The position numbers and the translations under genes were made by a program. Of a DNA stretch of 44,184 nucleotides, positions 9,518 to 20,703 are shown piece by piece. The notes under the pieces are model-generated. The model was given only the letters and a program-made list of their open reading frames with translations, made no database searches and was not told the origin of the DNA. This DNA is from Streptomyces sp. A0958. GTDB lineage: Bacteria; Actinomycetota; Actinomycetes; Streptomycetales; Streptomycetaceae. Position 1 is the first letter of the stretch, and each line of letters opens with the position of its first letter. Location: NCBI RefSeq assembly GCF_004795035.1, contig NZ_SSBK01000046.1, forward strand, positions 1-44,184. The letters run 5' to 3'.

Positions 9518-11752
9518 TTGTCAACTCGGGAAAGTACCGAATTGCAGAAGGAGCAGGAATTCATCGACCGGCTCTACGACCGCGTCGACGTGCTGCGCGG
9601 CGTCGCCGCCCAGCGGGTCCAGGACGCCCTGACGCCCGTCGGTACCGGTCTGCAGGCCCGGCTCGAACGTGATGTGCTCGTCTCCGAGCGCTCAGGTCTG
9701 CTCGCCGCCCTGAACGCGGTCGACGGCTCGCTGTGTTTCGGTCGCATCGACCTTTCGGACGGCGCCGCGCACCATATCGGCCGTATCGGAATCCGCGAGG
9801 ACGACACCGAGCACACGCCCATGCTGATCGACTGGCGCGCACCGGTCGCCCGCCCCTTCTACCTCGCCACCGGCCACACCCCGATGGGTCTGCGCAGGCG
9901 CCGGCACATCACCACCGAGGGCCGCTCGGTCACCGAGCTGCACGACGAGATCCTTGATGTCGGGGACCGGGAGCGCACCGGCTTCGAGGACCCGAGCGGC
10001 GACACCGTCCTGCTCGCCGCCGTGAACTCCGCGCGCACCGGCCGCATGGCCGACATCGTGCGGACCATCCAGGCGGAGCAGGACCGCATCATCCGCGCCC
10101 CGCACCGCGGTGTCCTCGTCGTGGAGGGCGGCCCCGGCACCGGCAAGACGGCGGTGGCGCTGCACCGGGCGGCGTTCCTGCTGTACGAGCACCGCGAGCT
10201 GCTGGCCAAGCGCGCCGTCCTGATCGTGGGCCCCAACCCGGCGTTCCTCAGCTACATCGGCGAGGTGCTGCCCGCGCTCGGCGAGACCGGTGTCCTGCTC
10301 GCCACGCAGGCCGAGCTCTTCCCCGGGGTCCACGCCCGCGGCACCGACACGCCCCGCGCCGCCGCGGTGAAGGGCGGCGCGGCCATGGCCGAGGCGCTGG
10401 CCCTGGCCGTGCGCGACCGGCAGCGGCTGCCCGAGCCCGGTGCGCCGCTGATCGTCCCGCACGACGACGGCGACCTGGTCCTGGACTGGGAGATCGCCTA
10501 CGAGGCACGGCAGGCGGCGCGCGACACCCGGCTGCCGTACAACCTCGCCCGGCCGCACTTCGCCTTCCGGATCATCGACGCCCTGACCGCGCAGCTCACC
10601 GAGCGCATCGGCGCCGACCCGTACGGCGGTCCCAACTTCCTCGGCCCCGACGACATCGCCCAGCTCGGCAAGGGCGTCGCCGTCAGCCGGGAGGTGCACG
10701 CCGCCATCGACGAGCTGTGGCCGCCCCTCACCCCGGAGGGCTTCCTCGCCGACTACCTCGCCGAGCCGGTCCACGTACCGGAGGCGGACGCCGAGGCCAT
10801 CCGGCGCGCGCCCGGCGAGGGCGGCTGGACGCCGGCCGACGTACCCCTGCTGGACGAGGCTGCCGAAGTCCTCGGGGTCGACGACAGCGCCGAGCGGGCG
10901 GCCGCCGAGGCCGAGCGCCAAGAGCGGATCGCGTACGCCCAGGGGGTGCTGGAGCTGTCCAGGGGCTCGGAGTCCTTCGAGTTCGAGGACGAGGAGTCGG
11001 AGCTGCTCGCCGCCCACGACATCATCGACGCCGAACGGATGGCGGAGCGGCAGGAGGAGGCCGACCACCGCAGCGCGGCCGAGCGCGCCGCAGCCGACCG
11101 GACCTGGGCGTTCGGGCACATCATCGTGGACGAGGCGCAGGAGCTGTCCCCGATGGCGTGGCGGCTGCTGATGCGCCGGTCCCCGACCCGGTCGATGACG
11201 CTGGTGGGCGACCCGGCGCAGACCTCGGAGGAGGCGGGGGTCGGCTCGTGGAAGGAGATCCTTGAGCCGTACGTGGGCGACCGCTTCGAGCACGTACGGC
11301 TGGGGGTCAACTACCGTACGCCCGCCGAGATCATGGAGCTGGCGGCGAAGGTGCTGCGGGCCGAGGACCCGTCGTTCGAGCCGCCCGGCTCGGTGCGGTC
11401 CACCGGCGAGGTGCCGTGGGTCCGGGACGCCGGGGACGACCTGGCGGGTGCGGTGGCACGGGCGGTCGCGGAGCTGACGCCGGCGGAGGGGCGCCTCGCG
11501 GTGATCGCGCCGCGTGAGCTGCACGAGGAGATCGCCGCCCCGCTCGACGGGGTATCGGCCGGTGCCGAGCCCGATCTGACCCGCACGATGGTCCTGCTCG
11601 GCCCCCGGCAGGCCAAGGGCCTCGAATTCGACCATGTGCTGGTCGTGGAGCCCGGCCGGTTCGGGACCAGCGATCTGTACGTGGCGCTGACGCGCGCCAC
11701 GCAGCGGCTGGGGATCGTGCACCGGGAGGCGCTGCCCGCGTCGCTGCGCTGA
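9518..11752 (+). CDS. helD: HelD-family RNA polymerase-associated helicase
   Basis: A 744-residue superfamily 1 (UvrD/Rep-like) ATPase. Motifs in order are Walker A GGPGTGKTAVALHR, Walker B IIVDEAQE, GDPAQTS (motif III), VNYRTPAEI (motif IV), RQAKGLEFDHVLV and YVALTRATQRL (motif VI). The N-terminus EQEFIDRLYDRVDVLRG is the coiled-coil arm typical of HelD, which inserts into RNA polymerase and helps release stalled or drug-bound enzyme. The TTG start at 9518 (MSTRESTELQKEQE) is chosen for the AGGGAG six bases upstream; the open frame extends further only through the terminator. It is convergent with katG. Some actinobacterial relatives (HelR) give rifamycin tolerance; whether this one does cannot be told from sequence alone. 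Confidence 0.88.
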   Translation: MSTRESTELQKEQEFIDRLYDRVDVLRGVAAQRVQDALTPVGTGLQARLERDVLVSERSGLLAALNAVDGSLCFGRIDLSDGAAHHIGRIGIREDDTEHTPMLIDWRAPVARPFYLATGHTPMGLRRRRHITTEGRSVTELHDEILDVGDRERTGFEDPSGDTVLLAAVNSARTGRMADIVRTIQAEQDRIIRAPHRGVLVVEGGPGTGKTAVALHRAAFLLYEHRELLAKRAVLIVGPNPAFLSYIGEVLPALGETGVLLATQAELFPGVHARGTDTPRAAAVKGGAAMAEALALAVRDRQRLPEPGAPLIVPHDDGDLVLDWEIAYEARQAARDTRLPYNLARPHFAFRIIDALTAQLTERIGADPYGGPNFLGPDDIAQLGKGVAVSREVHAAIDELWPPLTPEGFLADYLAEPVHVPEADAEAIRRAPGEGGWTPADVPLLDEAAEVLGVDDSAERAAAEAERQERIAYAQGVLELSRGSESFEFEDEESELLAAHDIIDAERMAERQEEADHRSAAERAAADRTWAFGHIIVDEAQELSPMAWRLLMRRSPTRSMTLVGDPAQTSEEAGVGSWKEILEPYVGDRFEHVRLGVNYRTPAEIMELAAKVLRAEDPSFEPPGSVRSTGEVPWVRDAGDDLAGAVARAVAELTPAEGRLAVIAPRELHEEIAAPLDGVSAGAEPDLTRTMVLLGPRQAKGLEFDHVLVVEPGRFGTSDLYVALTRATQRLGIVHREALPASLR

Positions 11753-11777
11753 CGGCTGCCGGGCAACCGGGTTCGCG

Positions 11778-11809
11778 GGCCGGGCTGTTGTGGGGAGGAC
11801 AGCCCGGCC
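11778..11809. terminator. Bidirectional terminator between helD and katG
   Basis: GGCCGGGCTGT (11778-11788) and ACAGCCCGGCC (11799-11809) are perfect 11-bp arms around a 10-base loop, between two convergent genes. There is no T-run. Confidence 0.75.
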
Positions 11810-11904
11810 GGACGGACGGTGCACGCCGGTGACCCGGACGACATCGAGGTGGCCGGCTCGGGCCCACAGGTGCTGGACGTCCCCTCGGTGCCCGTACGCC
11901 GTGC

Positions 11905-14136
<2,232 letters not shown>

Positions 14137-14245
14137 GGAATTCCTTCCGGACGGGCGGATCACGGCGCTCCGGGAGTGCGGAGGGTATAGCGGCCGGACC
14201 CGTCTCGGCCCTGGTGTTGTCCTGCCCTGGCTTCGACCGGAACCG

Positions 14246-14273
14246 ATCCTACGATGGACTTAGTCCAAGTCAA
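14246..14273 (-). promoter_or_regulatory. katG promoter with an embedded palindromic operator
   Basis: On the minus strand, TTGACT (14268-14273) and TAGGAT (14246-14251) are separated by 16 bp. The spacer contains TGGACTAAGTCCA (14255-14267), a palindrome around one central base. A palindrome inside the core promoter of a katG gene fits a Fur/PerR-like peroxide repressor (FurA or CatR type). The regulator is inferred. Confidence 0.7.
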
Positions 14274-14447
14274 TACGACACACACCCTGGAATGGATCAG
14301 CGCCCGATCCGCTCGCGCTGCCAGGCTTGCCCGCCGGCGCGGAAGGCCGAGTCGCGTACCCGAAGGGGCTCGTGGCCCGGACTGTCCGACCGCCGCCGTA
14401 TATTGCCGCGCAGGGAAAAGCAGTTCGTCCGGGGGGGCTGAGCACTC

Positions 14448-15239
14448 ATGCGATCGGATCGGACACGTCGACCGGCCATGGCGGTCGCCCTGCTGGGCGC
14501 CGTCGCCATGCTGCTTCTCGGGGCGTGCGGGACGCAGAGGGCCGCGCCCGGGGCAGGCACGCCCATCGCGTGGACCACGATGCAGCCCGCCTCGGTCACC
14601 GGTGTGCGCCTCGGCGAGGACGACCGCACGCTCCTGGTCGACACCAGCGTGCCCAGCGGCGCCGCCGCGTGCGTGCGCGACCTCAAGGCGGTGCTCACCG
14701 ACCCGATGACGGACCTCGTGCGCGTACAGATCACCTTCGTCTCGCCCTCCGGGGACAGGTCGTCCGGTTGCACGAAGGAGAGCGGGGCCACGGCGAAGGT
14801 GAAGCTGCCCGAACCGCTGGGCGACCGGGACGTGGTCGTCGACAACTACACCCGCTTCACGTCCGACGGCGCCGAGGCGCCCGCGCTGCGGCTGTGCGGG
14901 GAGCTGGGCTGCACCCCGCCGGCCACCGGCTGCACCACCGGCTCCTACGAGCAGGCGGTGAAGGCGACGGACGTGCCGACGCACACGTCCCGGGACGCGG
15001 AGCGGTGCGACGGGAAGTGGCTGGTGCTGGACCTGTCGTCTCGCATGGGACCGGCCTGCGCCGGTGACACGGACCCCGCCTGCTCGTCCCGGCTGGGCGA
15101 CCGCTGGTTCTACCGGGCGGAGAAGTCGGGCTGGAAACCGATCGCCCGGACGACGGCCGGCGGCTGCGGGGACGTACAACGGGTGGAACCCGCCTTCCCG
15201 TCCGCACTGTGCGCGACGTTGGAGCCGTTGTCCCGCTAG
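14448..15239 (+). CDS. Putative secreted lipoprotein, unknown function
   Basis: A 263-residue protein with a basic start (MRSDRTRRP), a hydrophobic helix and the lipobox LLGAC, so it should be lipid-anchored outside the membrane. The mature part has about twelve cysteines, many in pairs within CGELGCTPPATGC and CAGDTDPAC, suggesting several disulphides. No enzymatic motif is seen. A G-rich stretch (GGGGGGG) lies about 10 bases before the ATG; an internal ATG at 14478 is less likely because it would remove the basic N-region. Its TAG shares the bases CTAG with the stop of the converging methyltransferase gene, so there is no room for a terminator between them. Confidence 0.7.
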   Translation: MRSDRTRRPAMAVALLGAVAMLLLGACGTQRAAPGAGTPIAWTTMQPASVTGVRLGEDDRTLLVDTSVPSGAAACVRDLKAVLTDPMTDLVRVQITFVSPSGDRSSGCTKESGATAKVKLPEPLGDRDVVVDNYTRFTSDGAEAPALRLCGELGCTPPATGCTTGSYEQAVKATDVPTHTSRDAERCDGKWLVLDLSSRMGPACAGDTDPACSSRLGDRWFYRAEKSGWKPIARTTAGGCGDVQRVEPAFPSALCATLEPLSR

Positions 15240-15853
15240 CGGGTGTCCTGCCTGCGGTGGACGCTGACGGCGTAGCCGCCGCCGTCGTACGGGGCCGCGT
15301 CCCAGGTCGCGAAGCGGTCGGCCGGGACGAGACCCGCGGCGGTGCAGCAGTCGTCGTACTCCGCCAGCGTGAGGCCGGGCTCCACCGGCAGGTGGGCCTC
15401 GTCCAGGCCGAAGCCCGCGACCAGCAGGCCCCCGGGGCGCAGGGCCGCCGACAGGCGCCGGACGACGGTGGCCTCGGTGCCGGGGGCGAGCAGCGCGAAG
15501 ACGTTGCCCGCGGCGACGACGAGGTCGAAGCCCGCCTCGATGCCGAGGGCCGCCGGGTCGAACGCGGCGAGGTCGGCCCGGAACCAGGGCAGGTGCGGTG
15601 CCTGCTTCCGCGCCACGGCCAGCATCGACGGGTCGACGTCCACCCCGACGCAGTCGTACCCGAGCTCCGCGAGCCGGATCGTGACCCGCCCGGTGCCGCA
15701 TCCGGCGTCCAGCACCCGCGCCCCGGCGGGCACGAGGGCCGAGCAGAACCGCGCCTCACCGTGCAGGTCCTTGCCGCTGCGGGCCAGGGCCGCGAACCGG
15801 GCGGCGTAGTCCTCCCCCGACGTGTCTCCGGTCAACTCGGTCCAGCGGTTCAT
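15236..15853 (-). CDS. Class I SAM-dependent methyltransferase
   Basis: A 205-residue protein with the SAM-binding motif VLDAGCGTGRVT, the acidic loop VGVDVDPSML and FRADLAAFD, then DLVVAAGNVFALL and LRPGGLLVAGF of the Rossmann-like core. The ATG at 15853 is the first start that leaves the standard N-terminal helix (MNRWTELTGDTSGEDYAARF). The substrate is unknown. The family includes small-molecule and tRNA methyltransferases, and no neighbour suggests which. The stop overlaps that of the lipoprotein gene tail to tail. Confidence 0.82.
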   Translation of the reverse strand: MNRWTELTGDTSGEDYAARFAALARSGKDLHGEARFCSALVPAGARVLDAGCGTGRVTIRLAELGYDCVGVDVDPSMLAVARKQAPHLPWFRADLAAFDPAALGIEAGFDLVVAAGNVFALLAPGTEATVVRRLSAALRPGGLLVAGFGLDEAHLPVEPGLTLAEYDDCCTAAGLVPADRFATWDAAPYDGGGYAVSVHRRQDTR

Positions 15854-15994
15854 GCGGCCCACTGTAGACGGGGCGGGGGGCAGGCCGGAGCGGGGGCGGG
15901 GCTCACGGCCCCGGCCATGGTTCGGTTTCCCGTACCCCCGATCCGGGGGCAGGCATGATCGATCCGGGCGCCCCGTCGGCCCAGGATGGGGGAC

Positions 15995-16747
15995 ATGGCT
16001 GAGACAGCGACACACACCGGGACCCAGACCGCCGTCCGAGCGCAGTACCTGCACCGCGAGTACGGGCGCGGCACCGCCGCCGTCCGGGCGCTGCGCGGAG
16101 TCTCCGTGGACCTCTCCCCCGGTACGTTCACGGCGGTGATGGGTCCTTCGGGCTCCGGCAAGACCACGTTGCTGCACTGCCTGGCGGGGATGGACCGGCC
16201 CACGCGGGGCTCCGTCCGGTGGGGCGGTACGGAGGTGTCCCGGCTGCCGGAGCGGCGGCTGGCGGAACTGCGGCGCGGCCGGGTCGGGTTCGTGTTCCAG
16301 GCGTTCAACCTCATGCCGGCGATGACGGTCGAGCAGAACGTCGAGCTGCCCGGCCGGCTGGCCGGTGAGCGGCCCGGCCGGGAACAGGTCCGGGACGCGC
16401 TCGCCCGGGTGGGGCTCGCCGGGCGGGAGCGGTACCGGCCGGGGCAGCTGTCCGGTGGGCAGCAGCAGCGGGTGGCGATCGCCCGAGCGCTGGTGTCGCA
16501 CCCGGAGGTGCTGTTCGCGGACGAGCCGACCGGGGCGCTGGACCGGTCCACGGGGCGCGAGATCCTGGACCTGCTGCGCGCCGGGGTGGACCAGGAGGGG
16601 CAGACCTGTGTGATGGTGACCCACGATCCGGTGGCCGCCGCGTACGCGGACCGGGTGCTGCTGCTCGCCGACGGTCTGCTGGTGGACGAGCTGGTCCGGC
16701 CGACCGCCGCTCAGGTCGGCGAGCGCCTGAGCCGTCTGGGCGGCTGA
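15995..16747 (+). CDS. ABC transporter ATPase, MacB/LolD type
   Basis: A 250-residue nucleotide-binding subunit. It shows Walker A GPSGSGKTT, Q-loop VFQAFNLMPAMT, signature LSGGQQQRVAIARAL, Walker B VLFADEPTGALD and switch His in MVTHDP, the exact pattern of ATPases that drive FtsX-like permeases. I prefer ATG 15995 because GGGGGA sits 6 bases upstream; ATG 15986 has a ribosome site too close. The gene is followed after 4 bases by the start of its permease, but only a stub of that gene remains. Without a partner supplied from elsewhere, this ATPase has nothing to power. Confidence 0.88.
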   Translation: MAETATHTGTQTAVRAQYLHREYGRGTAAVRALRGVSVDLSPGTFTAVMGPSGSGKTTLLHCLAGMDRPTRGSVRWGGTEVSRLPERRLAELRRGRVGFVFQAFNLMPAMTVEQNVELPGRLAGERPGREQVRDALARVGLAGRERYRPGQLSGGQQQRVAIARALVSHPEVLFADEPTGALDRSTGREILDLLRAGVDQEGQTCVMVTHDPVAAAYADRVLLLADGLLVDELVRPTAAQVGERLSRLGG

Positions 16748-16751
16748 GCCC

Positions 16752-16862
16752 GTGATCGTCCTGCTCGCTCTCGGCCGGATTCGGCGGCAGCCGGCGGCCT
16801 TCGCCGGTCTGGCGGTCGCGCTCCTTCTCGCCATCGCCACGGTGACGCTGTTCGGTTCGCTT
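16752..16862 (+). pseudogene. 5' stub of the FtsX-like ABC permease
   Basis: Starting at GTG 16752, the peptide MIVLLALGRIRRQPAAFAGL plus AVALLLAIATVTLFGSL is the cytoplasmic start and first membrane helix typical of these large permeases (usually about 800 residues). After about 37 codons the sequence turns into the antisense of the kinase gene's 3' end. The rest is deleted. Confidence 0.65.
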
Positions 16863-16900
16863 TCCTTCGCGGCATGCGGTCTCCCCCGCCCGCCCCTGCG

Positions 16901-19144
16901 TCAGCCCGGCTTCGGCGGGTTCCGCGCGTCGAACGCGAAGACGGTGTTGCCGGCCGCCGCCACGATCAGCGCGCCCCCCGCGACGGTCACGCGCGGGCTC
17001 GCGCCCTGCTCGCCGGTCAGCCCGTCGGCCTGCGGGTCGGTCGTCCACAGCGATGTGCCGTCGGCCGGCGACAGCGCCACGACCCGGCCGGTGGCGGAGC
17101 TGAAGTACAGCGCCCCGTCTCCCGCTGCGGGGCCCGACGCGCCCTCCACGCTCGTCTGCCGGGACCACTTCTTCCGGCCGGTCGCGGGGTCGAGCGCCGT
17201 GACGAGACCGGTCTGTCCGCTCACGTACACGGTGCCGCCCGCCATACCGGGCGTTCCCCCGTACGTCGTGGACAGCCGGGTGTAGGCGGCCTTCCCCGAC
17301 GCCGGGTCGACGCGCACCACCCCGTCGTATCCGGTCATCGCCGCCCCCTCCCAGTGTTCCTGGAGGAGTACGAGCCTGCCGTCGGCGTCGCCCATCGGCA
17401 CGGCGGGACCGTCGACCGCGATGGCCTCGCCCCAGGTCCCCGAGGTGCGGTCGACCGGGTAGAGGGTGGGGTGGCGTACGGACAAGGCGGACAGCTCCGC
17501 GTCCGTCGCGCACATCGCGAGGAGGTCAGCGCCCATCGGGACGGGAGCGCACTGCTCACCGGCGGGGAACGGCTGCGTCCAGGCGATCTCGCCGCTGTGC
17601 GCGTCCCGGGCCTCGAAGGCGGTGTCGGTCGCGTCGACCGTCACGACGGCGTCGCCCATCAGCACGGCGTCCTCGGTCCGGCCCGTGACAGCGGTCGACT
17701 GGCCGCCGGCCGGGGCGGACCACAGCTCCCGGCCGCTGTCCGCGTCGATGGCCACCACCTCGGTGTCCGGGTCCTGCGGGGCGTCCTCGGCGGCGAACCG
17801 GTAGCCGAGCACCGTGTCGTCGGTGGCGCCCACCAGGTGCATGCCCTGGACGGGGATGCCGGGGCTCGAAGCCGTCCACGCACGGGAGCCGTCCACGGCG
17901 CTGATCCGCGCCGCGACGACGCCCCCGCCTCCGCAGAACACCCGGTCGCCCCGTGCGACGCACCGCAGCTCGTCGGGAATGTCCTTGCGCCCGCCCAGCA
18001 CGGTCTTGTGCCAGGGCGCGAAGCCGTCCGGCAGCGCGGCCCCCGGCGCCGCGGTCGTGTTGCCGTGGTCCTTGGTGTCACTGCCGCCGATGCCGCCCGC
18101 CTGCAACGCGGTGACTCCCCCGCCGATCGCCGCGACGGCGACGGCGGCCGCGAGCACGGGCCGCCACCGGCCGCGCAACCGCCGGCCGATGGCGGTGCGG
18201 GAGTTTCCGGCGCCGGAGACGTCCGTGGCCGGGGCATTCGGTGCGGGGGTGTCCCGTGTCGCGAGGTGGTGCTCGGTGAGGACGTCGCGGGTACGGCCGG
18301 CCGCCGCCCCGGGCCCGTCCGCCGCGCTCTCGCCCAGCTCGGACGGCAGGTCCCGCAGCAGTTCGAGGAGTTCGTCCGCCGAGGGGCGGCCCTCGGGCTC
18401 CTTGTCCAGGCACGGCTCGACGACCGTCCGCAGAGCGGCCGGTACGGCGTCCAGCGACGGTTCCTCGTGGACGACCTGATAGGCGGTCAGGTAGGGGCTG
18501 TCCGCGTCGAAGGGTCCGCGTCCCGTCGCCGCGTACACCAGCAGCGTCGCCAGCGAGAAGACGTCGGAGCGCGGCCCCACGCCCCTGGGCGCCTGCAACT
18601 GCTCGGGCGACATGAAGGGCGGGGTGCCGATGACGCGTCCGGTCATCGTGAGCGTCTGCTGGTCGGCGGCGCGCGAGATGCCGAAGTCGATGACGCGCGG
18701 CCCCTCGGCCGACAGTACGACGTTCGAGGGCTTCAGGTCACGGTGGACGACGCCCACCCGGTGGATGTCGCGCAGCGCCTCCGCAAGACCGATGGCGAGG
18801 CTCCGCAGCCCGGCCCCGCTCAGCGGGCCCTCGTCGGCGATGCGCTGCGCGAGCGTCGGCCCCTCGATGTAGGCGGTCGCCATCCACGGCTGCTCGGCCT
18901 CGGGAGCGGCGTCGACCACGGCGGCGGTGAACGCTCCGCTCACCCGCCTCGCCGCCGCGACCTCCTGGCGGAAGCGGATGCGGAACTCGCTGTCACCGGC
19001 GAACTGCTGGTGGATCAGCTTGATCGCGACGGGCCGGCCCGAACTCGTACGGGCCAGGAAGACGGTGCCCATGCCTCCCGAGCCGAGGCGCGCCTCAAGC
19101 GGATAACCACCGATCTCCGCCGGATCGCCTGCGCGCAGCGACAC
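16901..19144 (-). CDS. Membrane Ser/Thr protein kinase with C-terminal PQQ-type propeller
   Basis: A 747-residue receptor-like kinase. Cytoplasmic Hanks-type kinase domain: glycine loop LGSGGMGTVF (20-29), Lys42 in VAIK, HRDLKPSN and DFGIS, and the activation segment GTPPFMSPEQ. After about residue 330 comes a proline/alanine linker, then one membrane helix (VLAAAVAVAAIGGGVTAL, about residue 390). The outer part has repeated W/Y-x-x-P-x-x-G-x-x-x-W-type blades (IDADSGRELWSAP, VDPASGKAAYTRL, LDPATGRKKWSRQ, LSPADGTSLWTTD), which form a PQQ-like beta-propeller. I chose the GTG at 19144 because it starts just before the kinase fold and follows GAGAGG/GGGAAG. The propeller probably senses an extracellular ligand or binds protein; the substrate is unknown. 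Its 3' end abuts the permease stub. Confidence 0.88.
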   Translation of the reverse strand: MSLRAGDPAEIGGYPLEARLGSGGMGTVFLARTSSGRPVAIKLIHQQFAGDSEFRIRFRQEVAAARRVSGAFTAAVVDAAPEAEQPWMATAYIEGPTLAQRIADEGPLSGAGLRSLAIGLAEALRDIHRVGVVHRDLKPSNVVLSAEGPRVIDFGISRAADQQTLTMTGRVIGTPPFMSPEQLQAPRGVGPRSDVFSLATLLVYAATGRGPFDADSPYLTAYQVVHEEPSLDAVPAALRTVVEPCLDKEPEGRPSADELLELLRDLPSELGESAADGPGAAAGRTRDVLTEHHLATRDTPAPNAPATDVSGAGNSRTAIGRRLRGRWRPVLAAAVAVAAIGGGVTALQAGGIGGSDTKDHGNTTAAPGAALPDGFAPWHKTVLGGRKDIPDELRCVARGDRVFCGGGGVVAARISAVDGSRAWTASSPGIPVQGMHLVGATDDTVLGYRFAAEDAPQDPDTEVVAIDADSGRELWSAPAGGQSTAVTGRTEDAVLMGDAVVTVDATDTAFEARDAHSGEIAWTQPFPAGEQCAPVPMGADLLAMCATDAELSALSVRHPTLYPVDRTSGTWGEAIAVDGPAVPMGDADGRLVLLQEHWEGAAMTGYDGVVRVDPASGKAAYTRLSTTYGGTPGMAGGTVYVSGQTGLVTALDPATGRKKWSRQTSVEGASGPAAGDGALYFSSATGRVVALSPADGTSLWTTDPQADGLTGEQGASPRVTVAGGALIVAAAGNTVFAFDARNPPKPG

Positions 19145-19273
19145 TCTTCCCGACCTCTCGTCCCCCGGGCACCTCTGCCGCCCCGGGCCTGCGTATATGT
19201 CCTGGACCCAAACTAGTCGCAGGCCGGTCCGGCCGAGCAAAGCGGGTGACATCCCAATCCGGCAACGGGGCGG

Positions 19274-19299
19274 GGCCGGCGCGCCCTCCCGCGCCGGCC
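19274..19299 (-). terminator. Hairpin terminator of the chitinase gene
   Basis: GGCCGGCGCG and CGCGCCGGCC form a perfect 10-bp stem with loop CCCTCC, 20 bases past the chitinase stop. Confidence 0.75.
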
Positions 19300-19319
19300 A
19301 GGCCCTCCGGGGCGCCCCT

Positions 19320-20543
19320 TCAGCAGGCGCCGAGGTCTTCCCATACCCCCCATTCACCCGTGCTGCCGGGCGTCTCGTTCTGGGTCCACCACTTGGCCTT
19401 CCAGGAGTGGCCGCCGTACGAGACGGTGTCGCCGCCCGTGTAGACGGCGCCGCTGTTCCACGCGGCCGCGGTGCAGCTGCCGCCGGTGGGGGGCGGGGTG
19501 GTCGGCGGGGTGGTGGTCGGCGGGGTGACGCCGGCGAACTTCACCGAGAACTTCGCGAAGTCCCAGTCCGACTGGGCCACGCTGCTGCACGTGCCGGAGG
19601 TCTTGCCGTTGTTGTCCGGCGGGGTGCACTGGCGGTCGCGGTTGAGCGACCAGAAGGTGAAGCGGTCCATGTGGTGGCTGGTGGCGAAGTCCAGCACGGT
19701 CTGGAAGTCGGCCTGGGTGAAGTACTCGCCGGTGTCGCTGCGGCCGTTCATCCCGGAGAAGCCCTCGTGCGCGTACGCGGTCGCCGCGTCCCAGCCGAAG
19801 GTGGACTGGAGGACGGTGTTGAAGTTCGTCAGGGCGCTCGTCTGCGCGGCCGCCCCGTTGAACCCGCCGTCGAACGGCATGATCGAGAAGTTGTTCGGCG
19901 TGAAGCCCTGCGCCTTGGCCTCGTTGAGCATCTGCTTGCCGAACCAGCCGGTGCCGTCGGCGGTCCCGGCCGTGGTGACCGAGACGTAGAGGCCCGGGTT
20001 GTTCTGCTGGAGGATCTTGGCCGCGCCGATCTCGCGGGCGATGGCGGCGGTGTTCTCGTACTCCGGCTCCTCCAGGTCGAAGTCGATGGCCTTCAGCTGG
20101 TACTTCGTGATGACCTGCTGGTAGGCGGCCGCGGTGGAGGCGGCGTCGGAGCAGGTCTGGCCCAGCTTGGTGCCCCCGTATCCGCCGATGGAGACGGACA
20201 CGTCGCCGCCCTTGGCGCGGATCGCGCTGATGACGGAGCCCACGGCGGTGTCCGACGAGACCGGCGACGTACCGTCCCAGGTCGGGCTGCAGCCTCCCCC
20301 GTTGGGCGCGAGGATGAACGCGAGCTGGAACGCCTTCAGCCCGGTGGCGTCCATGATGGCGCCCGCGTCCGGCGGATTGTTGTCGTGCGGCATCAGATAG
20401 GGCGCGGCGGCGTACCACCGGTTGCTGAGCGCGGTGGCGTCGGCGGGCGCGCCGGAAGCCTGCTGCGCGGCGAAGGCAGCGAGTCCTGCGGTGGCCAGGG
20501 CGGCGGTGGCCGCACCGCAGAGCAGAGCGCGAAGACGGTTCAT
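19320..20543 (-). CDS. Secreted GH18 chitinase with C-terminal chitin-binding domain
   Basis: A 407-residue exported enzyme. It has a signal peptide (MNRLRALLCGAATAALATAG, cut near ASGAPA). The GH18-like barrel has SIGGYGG (strand 3 motif) and AIDFDLEEPE, containing the D-x-D-x-E set with the catalytic Glu, followed by MPFDGGF and FTFWSLNRDR. A TPPTTTPPTTPPPTGG linker leads to a CBM5/12-type domain with SWKAKWWTQNETPG, the AKWWTQ chitin-binding signature. AGGAG precedes the ATG at 20543. It should cleave chitin outside the cell and release N-acetylglucosamine oligomers. A DasR-like element lies upstream. The barrel belongs to the shorter bacterial class, so exo or endo action is not decided. 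Confidence 0.88.
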   Translation of the reverse strand: MNRLRALLCGAATAALATAGLAAFAAQQASGAPADATALSNRWYAAAPYLMPHDNNPPDAGAIMDATGLKAFQLAFILAPNGGGCSPTWDGTSPVSSDTAVGSVISAIRAKGGDVSVSIGGYGGTKLGQTCSDAASTAAAYQQVITKYQLKAIDFDLEEPEYENTAAIAREIGAAKILQQNNPGLYVSVTTAGTADGTGWFGKQMLNEAKAQGFTPNNFSIMPFDGGFNGAAAQTSALTNFNTVLQSTFGWDAATAYAHEGFSGMNGRSDTGEYFTQADFQTVLDFATSHHMDRFTFWSLNRDRQCTPPDNNGKTSGTCSSVAQSDWDFAKFSVKFAGVTPPTTTPPTTPPPTGGSCTAAAWNSGAVYTGGDTVSYGGHSWKAKWWTQNETPGSTGEWGVWEDLGAC

Positions 20544-20605
20544 GGGGACTCCTGTCGGGAGAAGGTGCCGCCAAGAATCGAAGGGTGACGCATTCACGTC
20601 AATGT

Positions 20606-20621
20606 GTTGGCCTAGACCATT
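20606..20621. promoter_or_regulatory. DasR-responsive-like element upstream of the chitinase
   Basis: The minus strand reads AATGGTCTAGGCCAAC, close to the dre consensus AGTGGTCTAGACCACT and to the repeats known from Streptomyces chitinase promoters. It lies 63 bases before the start codon, near TTGACG. GlcNAc-6-phosphate/glucosamine-6-phosphate control by DasR is inferred. Confidence 0.7.
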
Positions 20622-20703
20622 GCGGTTTCTTGAACGTTGACACATCGGCCCGCCGACGCCCGACGCGGTCCCGAACCGCCCCGTTCAGCCGCGAGGCCGC
20701 CGC

